Below are positions 45,032-53,263 of a DNA stretch of 64,000 bases, one piece after another. Location of the stretch: contig CAJTDL010000004.1 of NCBI GenBank assembly GCA_910575035.1, forward strand, positions 124,001 through 188,000, written 5' to 3'. The position numbers and the translations under genes are program-made. Every line of letters starts with the position of its first letter. The stretch's first letter is position 1. The notes under the pieces were generated by a model. It made no database searches. It saw only the letters and a list, made by a program, of their open reading frames with translations, and was not told the DNA's origin. This stretch comes from Lachnospiraceae bacterium. Lineage in GTDB: Bacteria > Bacillota > Clostridia > Lachnospirales > Lachnospiraceae.

Positions 45032-47725
45032 ATGGCTTTTAATATAGCAGTTGACGGGCCGGCAGGCGCAGGGAAGAGCACGATTGCCAGAAAAGTAGCG
45101 GAAAGGCTATCCTATATTTATGTGGACACGGGGGCGATGTATCGGGCGATGGCGCTGTTTTTCCTGCGGGAAGGGATTGCTGCTGGGGACGAAGGGGCAA
45201 TCAGCGCGGCCTGTGACAGGATTACCGTGACGCTTTCCAATGAGCATGGGGAGCAGCAGGTATTCTTAAACGGAGAAAATGTAAATGGGTATATCCGTAC
45301 CGAAGAAGTGGGCAGCATGACCTCTGCCACCAGTGTTTACCGTAAGGTAAGGGAAAAGCTCACGCAGCTCCAAAGGGAAATGGCCCGTACCACGGATTTA
45401 ATTATGGATGGGCGGGATATTGGAACCTGTGTGCTGCCCCATGCGCAGGTGAAGGTCTATCTGACTGCCAGCGTGGAGACACGGGCGAAGCGCAGGTTCC
45501 TGGAATTGCAGGAACGCGGCGCAGACTGTAGCCTGGAGGAAATACAGGAAGGCATACGCCAGCGGGATGCGCAGGATATGAGCCGTGAGATCTCACCGCT
45601 GCGGCAGGCAGAGGATGCGGTTATGGTTGACAGTTCCCATATGACCGTCGAAGAGGTAGTGGATACAATCTTGGGGCTTGTAAAAGAAAAAACAAAAAAG
45701 CAGCCCTCACAGAAAAAGGTGATTCTGGCAAAGACTGCCGGATTCTGCTTTGGCGTAAAGCGGGCGGTGGACATGGCCTGCCAGCAGGCAGAGCAGAAGA
45801 AGGGGAAAATCTATACCTATGGCCCCATCATCCACAACGAAGAAGTGGTGGACAGCCTGAAGAAAAAGGGCGTGGGCATAGTAAATACGCCAGAGGAATT
45901 AAGGGGCTGTAAGGATGGGACGGTGATTATCCGTTCCCATGGCGTGGGCAAGGCAATCTATGGCCTTCTGGAGAAAGAGCAGATTCCCTATGTGGATGCC
46001 ACATGCCCCTTTGTCCAGAAGATCCACCGTCTGGTGGAGCAGTACAGCCAGCAGGGATACCATGTGGTAATTATTGGCAGCAACGACCATCCGGAAGTGG
46101 AGGGGATTAAGGGCTGGAGCGCCGATAGGCAGGAAACCACGGTGGTTTCCACCCAGGATGAGGCGGAGGGCTTCGCCTTAAAAGAGGAAAAAAATGTCTG
46201 TATTGTGTCTCAAACGACATTTCACAACAAGAAATTTCAAGAATTAGTTGAAATTATCGAAAAAAAGGGTTATGATATAGTTGTTTTAAATACGATTTGC
46301 AATGCGGCCCAGGAACGGCAGGAAGAAGCAAAGCGGATTGCCAGGAAGGTGGACGCTATGTTGGTGATTGGTGGAAAGAACAGCTCCAACACGCAAAAGC
46401 TATTTGAAATATGTAACAAAGAGTGTAAAAATACTTGCTATCTACAGACACAAGATGATTTGGATATGTCTAAATTGGAGTCCATTAATAGCGTAGGTAT
46501 TACCGCAGGGGCTTCTACCCCTAATGAAATTATTGAGGAGGTTCAAAAAAAGATGTCGGAAATGAGTTTTGAACAAATGTTGGATGAGTCATTTAAAACA
46601 ATAAGGAATGGAGAGGTAGTCGAAGGTACCGTTATTGATGTGAAACCAGACGAGATCATCTTGAATATTGGTTACAAATCTGATGGAATTATTACCCGCA
46701 ACGAGTATACGAACGAGCCGAATGTTGACCTGACTACTGTTGTATCCGTGGGAGATACCATGGAAGCCAAAGTACTGAAAGTAAACGATGGGGAAGGACA
46801 GGTGATTCTGACTTATAAGCGCCTTGCCGCTGAGAAGGGCAGCAAGAAGCTGGAAGAGTCCTTTAACAACCAGGAAGTAATGAAGGCAAAGGTAAGTCAG
46901 GTATTAGACGGCGGCCTTGGCGTTGTCATTGATGAGACAAGGATTTTCATCCCTGCCAGCCTGGTATCTGATACATATGAGAAGGATCTGGGCAAATACA
47001 AGGATCAGGAAATCGAGTTTGTGATCACAGAGTTCAACCCTCGCAGAAGGAGGATCATCGGTGACCGGAAGCAGCTGCTGCTTGCGCGCAAGGAAGAATT
47101 ACAGAAAGCCTTATTTGAGAGGATCAATGTCGGTGACGTGCTGGAAGGCACAGTGAAGAATGTAACAGATTTTGGCGCATTTGTGGATTTGGGCGGTGCA
47201 GATGGGCTACTCCATATTTCTGAAATGTCTTGGGGACGTGTTGAGAATCCCAAGAAGGTATTTAAGGTAGGCGAAGTTGTAAGGGTATTCATTAAGGATA
47301 TCAAAGAGAAGAAAATTGCCCTGAGCATGAAGTTTGAGGATGAGAACCCATGGAAGGATGCATCCACCAAGTATGCAGCAGGGAATGTGGTAACTGGCGT
47401 TGTTGCAAGGATGACAGATTTCGGCGCATTTGTAGAGCTGGCTCCTGGCGTGGACGCATTGCTGCACGTTTCCCAGATTTCCAGGGAACATGTGGATAAG
47501 CCTGCAGACGTATTGAAGATCGGGCAGGAAATTGAAGCTAAGATCGTTGATTTCAACGAGGAGGAAAAGAAGATCAGCCTGAGCATTAAGGCATTGCTTT
47601 CTGCCAGGGAAGCGGCAGCCAGGGCTGCAGCAGAGGCTGAGGAAGATGATCCGGCAGAGGAGGCTCCAGAAGTGGAAGCAGTGGAAGCTGCTGTAGAAGA
47701 GCCAGATGAGGCTGTAGAAGAATAG
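45032..47725 (+). CDS. Cytidylate kinase-IspH-ribosomal protein S1 fusion
   Basis: One unbroken 897-residue frame with three enzymes or proteins. Residues 1-222 are cytidylate kinase (CMP/dCMP to diphosphates), with P-loop G-P-A-G-A-G-K-S-T and D-G-R-D-I-G-T. A short Lys/Gln linker leads to IspH (about 229-505), the iron-sulfur reductase that makes isopentenyl and dimethylallyl diphosphate; its three cluster Cys lie in G-F-C-F-G-V-K-R, D-A-T-C-P-F and N-T-I-C-N-A. From residue 508, four S1 RNA-binding domains and an acidic Glu/Ala tail follow. IspH-S1 fusions are common in Clostridia; including Cmk is rarer. Good ribosome-binding site GGAGGAG before ATG 45032, plus a second inside the gene at the S1 junction. 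Confidence 0.94.
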   Translation: MAFNIAVDGPAGAGKSTIARKVAERLSYIYVDTGAMYRAMALFFLREGIAAGDEGAISAACDRITVTLSNEHGEQQVFLNGENVNGYIRTEEVGSMTSATSVYRKVREKLTQLQREMARTTDLIMDGRDIGTCVLPHAQVKVYLTASVETRAKRRFLELQERGADCSLEEIQEGIRQRDAQDMSREISPLRQAEDAVMVDSSHMTVEEVVDTILGLVKEKTKKQPSQKKVILAKTAGFCFGVKRAVDMACQQAEQKKGKIYTYGPIIHNEEVVDSLKKKGVGIVNTPEELRGCKDGTVIIRSHGVGKAIYGLLEKEQIPYVDATCPFVQKIHRLVEQYSQQGYHVVIIGSNDHPEVEGIKGWSADRQETTVVSTQDEAEGFALKEEKNVCIVSQTTFHNKKFQELVEIIEKKGYDIVVLNTICNAAQERQEEAKRIARKVDAMLVIGGKNSSNTQKLFEICNKECKNTCYLQTQDDLDMSKLESINSVGITAGASTPNEIIEEVQKKMSEMSFEQMLDESFKTIRNGEVVEGTVIDVKPDEIILNIGYKSDGIITRNEYTNEPNVDLTTVVSVGDTMEAKVLKVNDGEGQVILTYKRLAAEKGSKKLEESFNNQEVMKAKVSQVLDGGLGVVIDETRIFIPASLVSDTYEKDLGKYKDQEIEFVITEFNPRRRRIIGDRKQLLLARKEELQKALFERINVGDVLEGTVKNVTDFGAFVDLGGADGLLHISEMSWGRVENPKKVFKVGEVVRVFIKDIKEKKIALSMKFEDENPWKDASTKYAAGNVVTGVVARMTDFGAFVELAPGVDALLHVSQISREHVDKPADVLKIGQEIEAKIVDFNEEEKKISLSIKALLSAREAAARAAAEAEEDDPAEEAPEVEAVEAAVEEPDEAVEE
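46536..46555 (+). promoter_or_regulatory. Internal ribosome-binding site and start at the S1 junction
   Basis: Inside the fusion gene, AGGAGG (46536-46541) lies 11 bases before ATG 46553, which is in frame (codon 508). The residues from there, M-S-E-M-S-F-E-Q-M-L-D-E-S-F-K, match the usual N-terminus of stand-alone clostridial S1 proteins. Translation from here would give a separate 390-residue S1 protein. Confidence 0.55.
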
Positions 47726-47733
47726 AGGACAAT

Positions 47734-48510
47734 ATGTTGATTGGGTATGAAGATTTCAAGAAGGACGTTTTGCAGCTGACAGGGATTGACCTGAATGCTT
47801 ACAGGGAAGAACAGATGAAGCGGCGGATCGACACCCTGATTGCCCAAAATGGGATAAATAGCTATACGGCGTATGTGGCATTGCTCAAAAAGGACAGAGA
47901 CAAGTACGAGCAATTTGTGAATTTTCTAACCATCAATGTGTCAGAGTTTTACCGTAACCCAGTACAGTGGGGGGTTCTGGAGCAGGAGGTGATCCCAGCT
48001 TTGATCCAAAGGTTTGGGAAATTCCTGAAGATCTGGAGCGCCGCCTGCTCTACTGGGGACGAGCCCTATTCTCTGGTAATGGCTTTGTCCCGGTACCTGC
48101 CCTTGGCCAATATCCGTGTGATTGCCACGGATATTGACAAGCAGGTATTGGACAAAGCCAGGGTGGGGCAGTATAGTGAAAAGAGCATTGTTTCTGTGCC
48201 CCAGGAGTTTAAGAGGAAGTATTTCAAGAAGGTGGGGAATGGGTATCAGATTGCGGATGAGATTAAGCGCCAGGTGGAGTTCCGGGAGCATAATCTGTTG
48301 AGGGATCTGTATCCGTCAGGATGCCATTTGATTGTTTGCCGAAATGTGATGATTTATTTTACGGAGGAGACAAGGGATCAGATTTATAAGAAATTCAACT
48401 CCTCGTTAGTGCGGGGCGGGGTTTTGTTTATTGGGAGCGCGGAACAAATTATCCGTTACAAGGAGCTGAAGTTCCAGAGGAAGAAGTCGTTTTTCTTTCA
48501 GAAGGAGTAG
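47734..48510 (+). CDS. cheR: CheR-type protein-glutamate methyltransferase
   Basis: A 258-residue cytoplasmic enzyme that uses S-adenosylmethionine to methylate glutamates on chemoreceptors. The N-terminal helical domain (about 1-70) is followed by the catalytic domain with W-S-A-A-C-S-T-G-D-E-P-Y-S-L-V near residue 90 (SAM loop) and D-L-I-V-C-R-N-V-M-I-Y-F near residue 200, both hallmarks of CheR. No other chemotaxis gene is nearby. It starts 8 bp after the fusion gene, so it is translated from the same transcript. Its beta-subdomain for receptor tethering looks short. Whether the cell is motile cannot be told from this window. Confidence 0.93.
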   Translation: MLIGYEDFKKDVLQLTGIDLNAYREEQMKRRIDTLIAQNGINSYTAYVALLKKDRDKYEQFVNFLTINVSEFYRNPVQWGVLEQEVIPALIQRFGKFLKIWSAACSTGDEPYSLVMALSRYLPLANIRVIATDIDKQVLDKARVGQYSEKSIVSVPQEFKRKYFKKVGNGYQIADEIKRQVEFREHNLLRDLYPSGCHLIVCRNVMIYFTEETRDQIYKKFNSSLVRGGVLFIGSAEQIIRYKELKFQRKKSFFFQKE

Positions 48511-48551
48511 GGGATAGGGCTTTTTGGGGAATGGAATAAAGGAAGTGGGAT

Positions 48552-48595
48552 AGACGTGTGCGTAGGGAGCCTATGGGAGCACGTCTGTTTTTGTT
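48552..48595 (+). terminator. Intrinsic terminator after cheR
   Basis: AGACGTGTGC (48552-48561) pairs with GCACGTCT (48579-48586), followed by GTTTTTGTT. It lies 40 bp after the cheR stop and separates it from the convergent nuclease gene. Confidence 0.8.
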
Positions 48596-48632
48596 AGGGA
48601 GAAGGGCGCCTTTGCATGTGAGTGTTCCGTAT

Positions 48633-49778
48633 CTATGGGGCTTCGGTTTTTTTGGGCAGCCATTGGAGCAGGTGCAGGGCATATTTGTTCCATGATTCCG
48701 GGGAACCCTGGAACTGGCCTGTTAACTCGAAGTAGGAATGCCTGTCCTGGGGGGAGGTGCAAAAACAGGGGTGGAACAGCTCCTGGTATTGGGGGAGGAA
48801 GCAGCCTTGTTTTCGGGTGTAGCAGGTGGCGGCAGTTGCCTGGACACGGTGATTTTTATCCACATAGGAAGCGATGCTTTTGTGGAGGGCGGCATCCTCT
48901 GCTGGAAGATAGTAGTAATCCTTGTAGTTAGGGTAGAAATATTTTAGCTCGCCTTTATAAGCCTGAACGGACAGCTTGGCTGTTTTGCCAAATCCGGTAA
49001 GGCAGACGGGATCCTTTCTGAAGGAAAAGCGTACAGGCAATGGGTAATCCAAATCTAAAGAGAGGATCCATTCCAGTGCAGGGGTTTTGTCGTATGCCTT
49101 ATAAATATTTTGCCTTTGGGAGGAGATGCGGAAATTCCCTTCAAACAGTCTGTGATATGCCAGGGCAGGGAGTAAATCCGCCATGCCCAGAATATCCTCA
49201 TAATTGTGCAGCTTTAGGATAGAGGCATATTCTGTACGGTTTTGGGTGTTTTGCGTGTGTCCGGCGTTGTCATTGATGTGCTTGGCGTATTCCATGTAGA
49301 TATGGATCAGGTCTTTGCCGGAATAGGGGTCCTCCCGGTGTATCCCCATAAAATTTTCTAAAGTTTTCTGTTTCATATCGGGCAATTTTAGTATGTTTTT
49401 GAATTTGGACATCTGCCTTAACAAGTCAGAATGCCCGTAAGAGTCCAGGCGTTCCTCTATTTGGTAATGGGCGCAGCGCCCTTGCAAAAAAGGAATGTCA
49501 AAACGCATGCCATTGTATGTGACGATAGTGTCATATGGGGAGAGGAATTTCAAAAAAGCGGCAAGAATCTGCGGTTCTTCCTGTAATTGCTCCCCAAAAA
49601 ACTGGGTTATGCACAGGGTTTCCTTTTTTCTCGCAGCACAGCCAATAAGATATACCTGTGCATGTTCCCTGGAAAGCCCTGTGGTTTCGATATCTGCTAG
49701 AATAGCAGATTCTGTTAAAATTTCTTCTATAAGCGGGTTGCCAATAGGAAATGGCGATTCATTTTTCCAAATTTTCAT
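48633..49778 (-). CDS. YprB-like RNase H-fold (DEDD) exonuclease
   Basis: A 381-residue protein with an RNase H-like exonuclease domain in its first 190 residues. L-A-D-I-E-T-T-G-L supplies the first acidic pair of the DEDD motif, and T-Y-N-G-M-R-F-D-I-P-F-L near residue 95 supplies the second. The rest, with a Y-Y-L-P-A-E-D-A-A-L-H-K-S-I-A-S-Y-V-D segment, matches the C-terminal part of YprB-like proteins in Firmicutes. It presumably trims single-stranded nucleic acid; partner helicases in other genomes (DinG or YprA) are not in this window. ATG 49778 lies behind AAGGAGAATG. It is convergent with cheR. Confidence 0.85.
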   Translation of the reverse strand: MKIWKNESPFPIGNPLIEEILTESAILADIETTGLSREHAQVYLIGCAARKKETLCITQFFGEQLQEEPQILAAFLKFLSPYDTIVTYNGMRFDIPFLQGRCAHYQIEERLDSYGHSDLLRQMSKFKNILKLPDMKQKTLENFMGIHREDPYSGKDLIHIYMEYAKHINDNAGHTQNTQNRTEYASILKLHNYEDILGMADLLPALAYHRLFEGNFRISSQRQNIYKAYDKTPALEWILSLDLDYPLPVRFSFRKDPVCLTGFGKTAKLSVQAYKGELKYFYPNYKDYYYLPAEDAALHKSIASYVDKNHRVQATAATCYTRKQGCFLPQYQELFHPCFCTSPQDRHSYFELTGQFQGSPESWNKYALHLLQWLPKKTEAP

Positions 49779-49812
49779 AACATTCTCCTTTGCCTGGAGC
49801 GGACAATATAAC

Positions 49813-50012
49813 AGTTAATGCCAGTAACTTAAGGGATTTTACAAACGGGCGGCGCTGGGGGGCTATGCGTTGGCTTGGCCAGCTGCTTTCTTGGTTTCAT
49901 GTAAGGAATTTACAGGCGGGCGGTAAGGGTGGCTATGCGTTGGCCTGGGCAGCTGTTTTCTTGGCTTCACGTAAGGAATTTACAGGCGGGCGGCAAGGGT
50001 GGCTATGCGTCC
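49813..50012 (+). repeat. Tandem 70-71 bp repeats, family A, copy 5
   Basis: Two and a half direct repeats with unit starts at 49834, 49905 and 49975. Each unit has GGAATTTACAGGCGGGCGG (or close), then GGCTATGCGTTGG, then TTCTTGG and TTCAYGTAA. The first unit is preceded by AATGCCAGTAACTTAAGG, the core of family A. The third copy is cut short at GGCTATGCGTCC, where the 248-bp inverted repeat begins. None of this is coding. Confidence 0.8.
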
Positions 50013-50260
50013 GTCAGGGAGAGGCTGGGGCTTCGGGGTTTGCTTTTGTTCCGGCGTTCCGGGATTAAGAGTTTCTAAGCAGTTCCGTGGAGGCTGTGCC
50101 ATGCGGACGGAACCGCCATGGACACGCCGTCCGTGGCGTGGCCATGGCTTTTGCGGACATCCGTGTCCGCAAATCCCTGGTACTTTGGGGAACTGCTAAG
50201 AAACTCTAAACCCCTCACAAGTCACAAAAGCAAACCCCGAAGCCCCAGCCCCTCCCTGAC
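50013..50260. repeat. 248-bp inverted-repeat element
   Basis: The outer arms (50013-50049 and 50224-50260) match as an inverted repeat at 36 of 37 positions. An inner pair (50068-50086 and 50189-50207) is a perfect 19-bp inverted repeat. Between the inner arms are GC-rich palindromes such as CCATGCGG/CCGCCATGG and TTTGCGGAC/GTCCGCAAA. AACTTAAGG occurs on both sides of the whole region (49826 and 50279). No open frame explains the conservation. It could be a folded RNA gene or a miniature transposable element. Confidence 0.8.
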
Positions 50261-50300
50261 TGTGTTTTCCCAGTCGGTAACTTAAGGAAAAGATTCCAAG

Positions 50301-50457
50301 TATAACCCTCACTAATTAGCGGTGTTTTTCACTTGCCTACATTTCTATCTGCTGCGTTGCCGCCAATCAGCGTAGCCACCGCTGCGCCTCATTCCTCCGC
50401 CTTGCAGGCTGAAAATTTATCCTGCGTGAGAAGTATCAGTAATTAGTGCGGGGTATA
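50301..50457. repeat. 157-bp element with inverted ends (family B)
   Basis: TATAACCCTCACTAATTA (50301-50318) and TAATTAGTGCGGGGTATA (50440-50457) match as inverted repeats at 16 of 18 positions and bound a stretch without genes. A related end sequence lies at 36141-36163. The size and inverted ends suggest a miniature element. The remaining sequence to 50600 shows no gene. Confidence 0.6.
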
Positions 50458-50622
50458 CTAGCGGCGCCTGCGTTCGTGAAACAGCGTTCACAGCAGTAAT
50501 TACAAAATGATAATGGCATTTAGCCTTACCTCAATTATTTTACCATATTCCATTCTATTTTCAAGGCCTGGTTAATTGTTATCCTTGTTATTCCTTCCTG
50601 GTGGTGGCTAGTAACGAAAAAA

Positions 50623-50974
50623 GTGCTGTTTGGGCAGATAAAGAGCGATGTGAGGGAAATCATAAAAACTTTGTGTGCATACAAAGATGTGGACATAATA
50701 GCAGGGGCAGTATGTGTGGAGCATGTGCACCTGAGCTTGGCAATCCCACCGAAGCTAAGTGTGTCAAGTTTCATGGGGGGATTTAAAAGGGAAAAGTACA
50801 TTGATGATTTATGATAGGCATCCAGAGTTACAGAGCAAGTGGAGCAAGTCATTTTGGGCACGTGGGTATTATGTGGAAACAATAGGTAATGTAACAGATG
50901 AAGCAGTACAGAGATATATTAAGGAGCAGGCAGAGGAAACAAGAAAAGACGAGATGAGAAGTACCACTTTTTAG
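50623..50974 (+). pseudogene. Decayed IS200-type transposase (TnpA)
   Basis: Two overlapping frames together encode most of an IS200/IS605 Y1 transposase. Frame 1 (to 50814) has G-A-V-C-V-E-H-V-H-L-S-L-A-I-P-P-K-L-S-V-S-S-F-M-G, containing the H-x-H metal motif. The other frame carries on with L-K-G-K-S-T-L-M-I-Y-D-R-H and W-A-R-G-Y-Y-V-E-T-I-G, with the catalytic Tyr, to stop at 50974. The shift falls in a run of six G near 50777. The first 40 residues expected upstream are not recognisable, so the gene is probably dead. No TnpB or RNA-guided nuclease gene accompanies it. Confidence 0.85.
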
Positions 50975-51001
50975 CGGATCAGTAAGAGTGCTTGCGACAT
51001 C

Positions 51002-51072
51002 CGCCCTTATGGGCGAGCAGTAAGAAAGCCCTTTTTAGGGCTTTTGACAAACCACCAGTTGAACTGGTGGTT
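51002..51072 (+). mobile_element. Right-end hairpins of the IS200-type element
   Basis: Three hairpins follow the transposase: CGCCC-TTAT-GGGCG (51002-51015), AAAGCCC with GGGCTTT (51025-51044), and ACCACCAGT with ACTGGTGGT (51051-51071). IS200/IS605 ends are recognised as folded single strands rather than by inverted repeats, so such hairpins are expected at the element boundary. Confidence 0.6.
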
Positions 51073-51658
51073 GCTGACTATATGTTTGCCTTAAAGTCTC
51101 CAAGCGCATAAGGTTGTGAAAATGTATATAGAATGCTCCATGATAAAAGTTTTTTAGCTAATATAACTATAATTAGAGACAATACAGGAATGAGACTTTG
51201 ACGTTTTTCCTATTTTCCAATATATTTTACTATATTATTTGTGGAAAATGATACACAAAATAAAAATATAGTAATGACAAAATATAATTTTGGCATTACA
51301 ATGGAGACAGAAAAATAATTAGGTTAAAAATGAGAGAGTTGTTTTAGGGGATTTGAACATAATTTGGTTAAGGCATAAATGTGAATGATGTAGAAAAATA
51401 GAAGTGAAATTTTGAGGGCAAGGAAGTCTGGTAAAATTAAGCCTTAGGAGCTTTCGTGGGAAAGCAAAAGTGTTTTTTTATTGCACGAAATGGGTAGAAT
51501 TATGAAAGCATTAGTTTTGTGCTTCAAAATTGCATGATTATAGCTTTTTGCGGTATTTATAAAATTTGGGTTTCACGGATTATAGTAATGCTGTATAAAA
51601 ATGGTATTTGGAAAGTATATTTTGCTATGTTAGCATAGGAAATGAAAGGAAAAGGGTT
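51073..51658. other. AT-rich gene-free gap
   Basis: About 590 bp with no supported gene. It is very AT-rich with many stops in every frame, in contrast to the GC-richer core regions. It probably holds the promoter of the membrane protein that follows, but no -35/-10 pair stands out clearly. Confidence 0.6.
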
Positions 51659-52453
51659 ATGGAGTCTGAGGGTCGCGCTAATGGGAATAAAATTAGAAAT
51701 ATAAGTATCATAATTGCATTATGTTGTATGGGTACTATATTAGTAGGTGCCATATTGCTGCGTGGAAACCATAAAAAAGCAGAAATACATCCAGTTGTCA
51801 GCAAATTTTTAGAGGAGATACATATTGATAAGTCTGCCATCCTTAGCCTTGGAGATTATAGTGATATTTCTTATTACCTTGAGACACCAGAAATAACAGA
51901 AGAAGAAATAGGCGAGTATAGGGATGAACTGACAGATGCTTATGGCATGGATGAAGTTACCCTGGATTCTATCAAGGATAATTTTGGACTGTCTTCCTAC
52001 GATGCTTTTCAGGAATTTCTTTCTTCAAGGGTGCTGAACCATAAAAAGATTGTGGATACAGAGAAATGCAGGCAAGATGTATTGGGCAGGTTGGCAGATG
52101 TCACCAAATTTGATATGGATCAGGAGGAGGTGGCGAAGTATTCTTTGGAGATTGTGATAGATTATGAAAGTATGGCAGAAGCAGATGGGCTGACGATAGA
52201 AGAATATTGTGAACAGGAATTGCAAATACCATATGATGATTTTTTTGAAATGTGTTATAAGGAAGGCGAGCAGGAAATAAAAGATTATCTGCTGATAGGT
52301 GCAGTTGCGGCCAGGGAATATGGGGATGTGACGGAGGAAATGATAAAAGAAAGCTTTGCTGAGGAAGACGGTGAGGTGGACATTTATATGTGTTACCAGG
52401 ATTTGGAGCATGATGTATATGATGTATTTATTCATACAGAAGAAGGTTATTAA
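51659..52453 (+). CDS. Membrane-anchored protein with trigger-factor-like C-domain
   Basis: A protein of about 264 residues of no named family. Residues 13-34 form one membrane anchor; the rest should lie outside. The segment from about 150 to 245, with Y-S-L-E-I-V-I-D-Y-E-S-M-A-E-A-D-G-L-T-I-E-E-Y and then I-K-D-Y-L-L-I-G-A-V-A-A-R-E-Y-G-D-V-T, has the pattern of the trigger-factor/SurA chaperone C-terminal arm, so a role in folding exported proteins is possible. The outside half is acidic. ATG 51659 follows GAAAGGAAAAGGG; an in-frame start at 51608 lacks a site. The next gene encodes an exported protease precursor, a conceivable client. Confidence 0.6.
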   Translation: MESEGRANGNKIRNISIIIALCCMGTILVGAILLRGNHKKAEIHPVVSKFLEEIHIDKSAILSLGDYSDISYYLETPEITEEEIGEYRDELTDAYGMDEVTLDSIKDNFGLSSYDAFQEFLSSRVLNHKKIVDTEKCRQDVLGRLADVTKFDMDQEEVAKYSLEIVIDYESMAEADGLTIEEYCEQELQIPYDDFFEMCYKEGEQEIKDYLLIGAVAAREYGDVTEEMIKESFAEEDGEVDIYMCYQDLEHDVYDVFIHTEEGY

Positions 52454-52591
52454 TTAAGTTGCATAGAAAGGCGGTGGGGGATTATGCGGGAATAGGGATT
52501 GGAAAGTAATTGCTGGTAGTGTGAGAAGGAACGGTCTGTTAGGAACTGTTCAAAAATAACTTAGAAGAATGATATTTTGGAGGGTACACAT

Positions 52592-53263
52592 ATGAAAAAA
52601 ATAAAAGTAAGTGCAATGATATTGGCGGCGTGTATGGCAGTTTGTGGATTGCCAGTACATGTGAATGCAGAAAAAATAGAAGAGAGCAGCGGTGGCAGCC
52701 AGTTAGAGATGATGTATGAAGAAAAACAGGCAGAAGTGCAGGCTGAAATGGAACAATTCCAACAAAAGGCAGAGGCGCAGCAGGGAGCCAATGCTGCATA
52801 TGCTGAAATTGAAGAGGCCATGACAGTGAATCCGGGTGCAGAAGAAAACGTATATGCCGAAGAGTATGCAGGGGCTTATATCAATGATAACAATACGTTG
52901 GTAGTCTGTGTTACCGCAGAGGATATGGCGCGGGATATTGATGCTAATGTTATCAATGAACTAAGTGGGGAAGCAGCGCAGCAGGCGCAGGATGTTATAG
53001 CGGGCGATATAGAATATAAAGTGGTTGAGCATTCTTATAACGAGTTGGCGGGCATACAGGATGAAATTGCAGACACCTATGAAAAGCTCTATCCTGCATA
53101 CGAGGAAGGAACGCCAGAATATGAACTGCTATCCACAATGACAGGAGTTGGGCTGGATGAAGAGAAAAATGTGGTTACTGTGGGAATTGATGAATTGTCA
53201 GAACAAAAGATAAATAACTTTGTTTCTATATTTGGAGAATATGACTGTATAGAGTTTGAATAA
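52592..53263 (+). CDS. Secreted propeptide half of a serine protease
   Basis: A 223-residue exported product. A clear signal peptide ends near H-V-N-A-E (residue 23), followed by a coiled, Glu/Gln-rich segment. From about residue 85 the chain resembles the pro-region of streptogrisin-type proteases, ending T-G-V-G-L-D-E-E-K-N-V-V-T-V-G-I then D-E-L-S-E-Q-K-I-N-N-F. The frame stops at TAA 53261-53263, but the same frame is open again for 231 codons and encodes the catalytic domain. So this gene is best read as the front half of a single precursor interrupted by a nonsense codon. GGAGGG precedes ATG 52592. Confidence 0.65.
   Translation: MKKIKVSAMILAACMAVCGLPVHVNAEKIEESSGGSQLEMMYEEKQAEVQAEMEQFQQKAEAQQGANAAYAEIEEAMTVNPGAEENVYAEEYAGAYINDNNTLVVCVTAEDMARDIDANVINELSGEAAQQAQDVIAGDIEYKVVEHSYNELAGIQDEIADTYEKLYPAYEEGTPEYELLSTMTGVGLDEEKNVVTVGIDELSEQKINNFVSIFGEYDCIEFE

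Noticed and set aside
49834-50012. CRISPR array
   Set aside because: The repeated unit is 70-71 bp and continuous, without regular unique spacers, and no cas genes are near.
50601-51072. TnpB with an omega-RNA beside the IS200-type gene
   Set aside because: No TnpB-like frame is present; the element has only a decayed TnpA and end hairpins.
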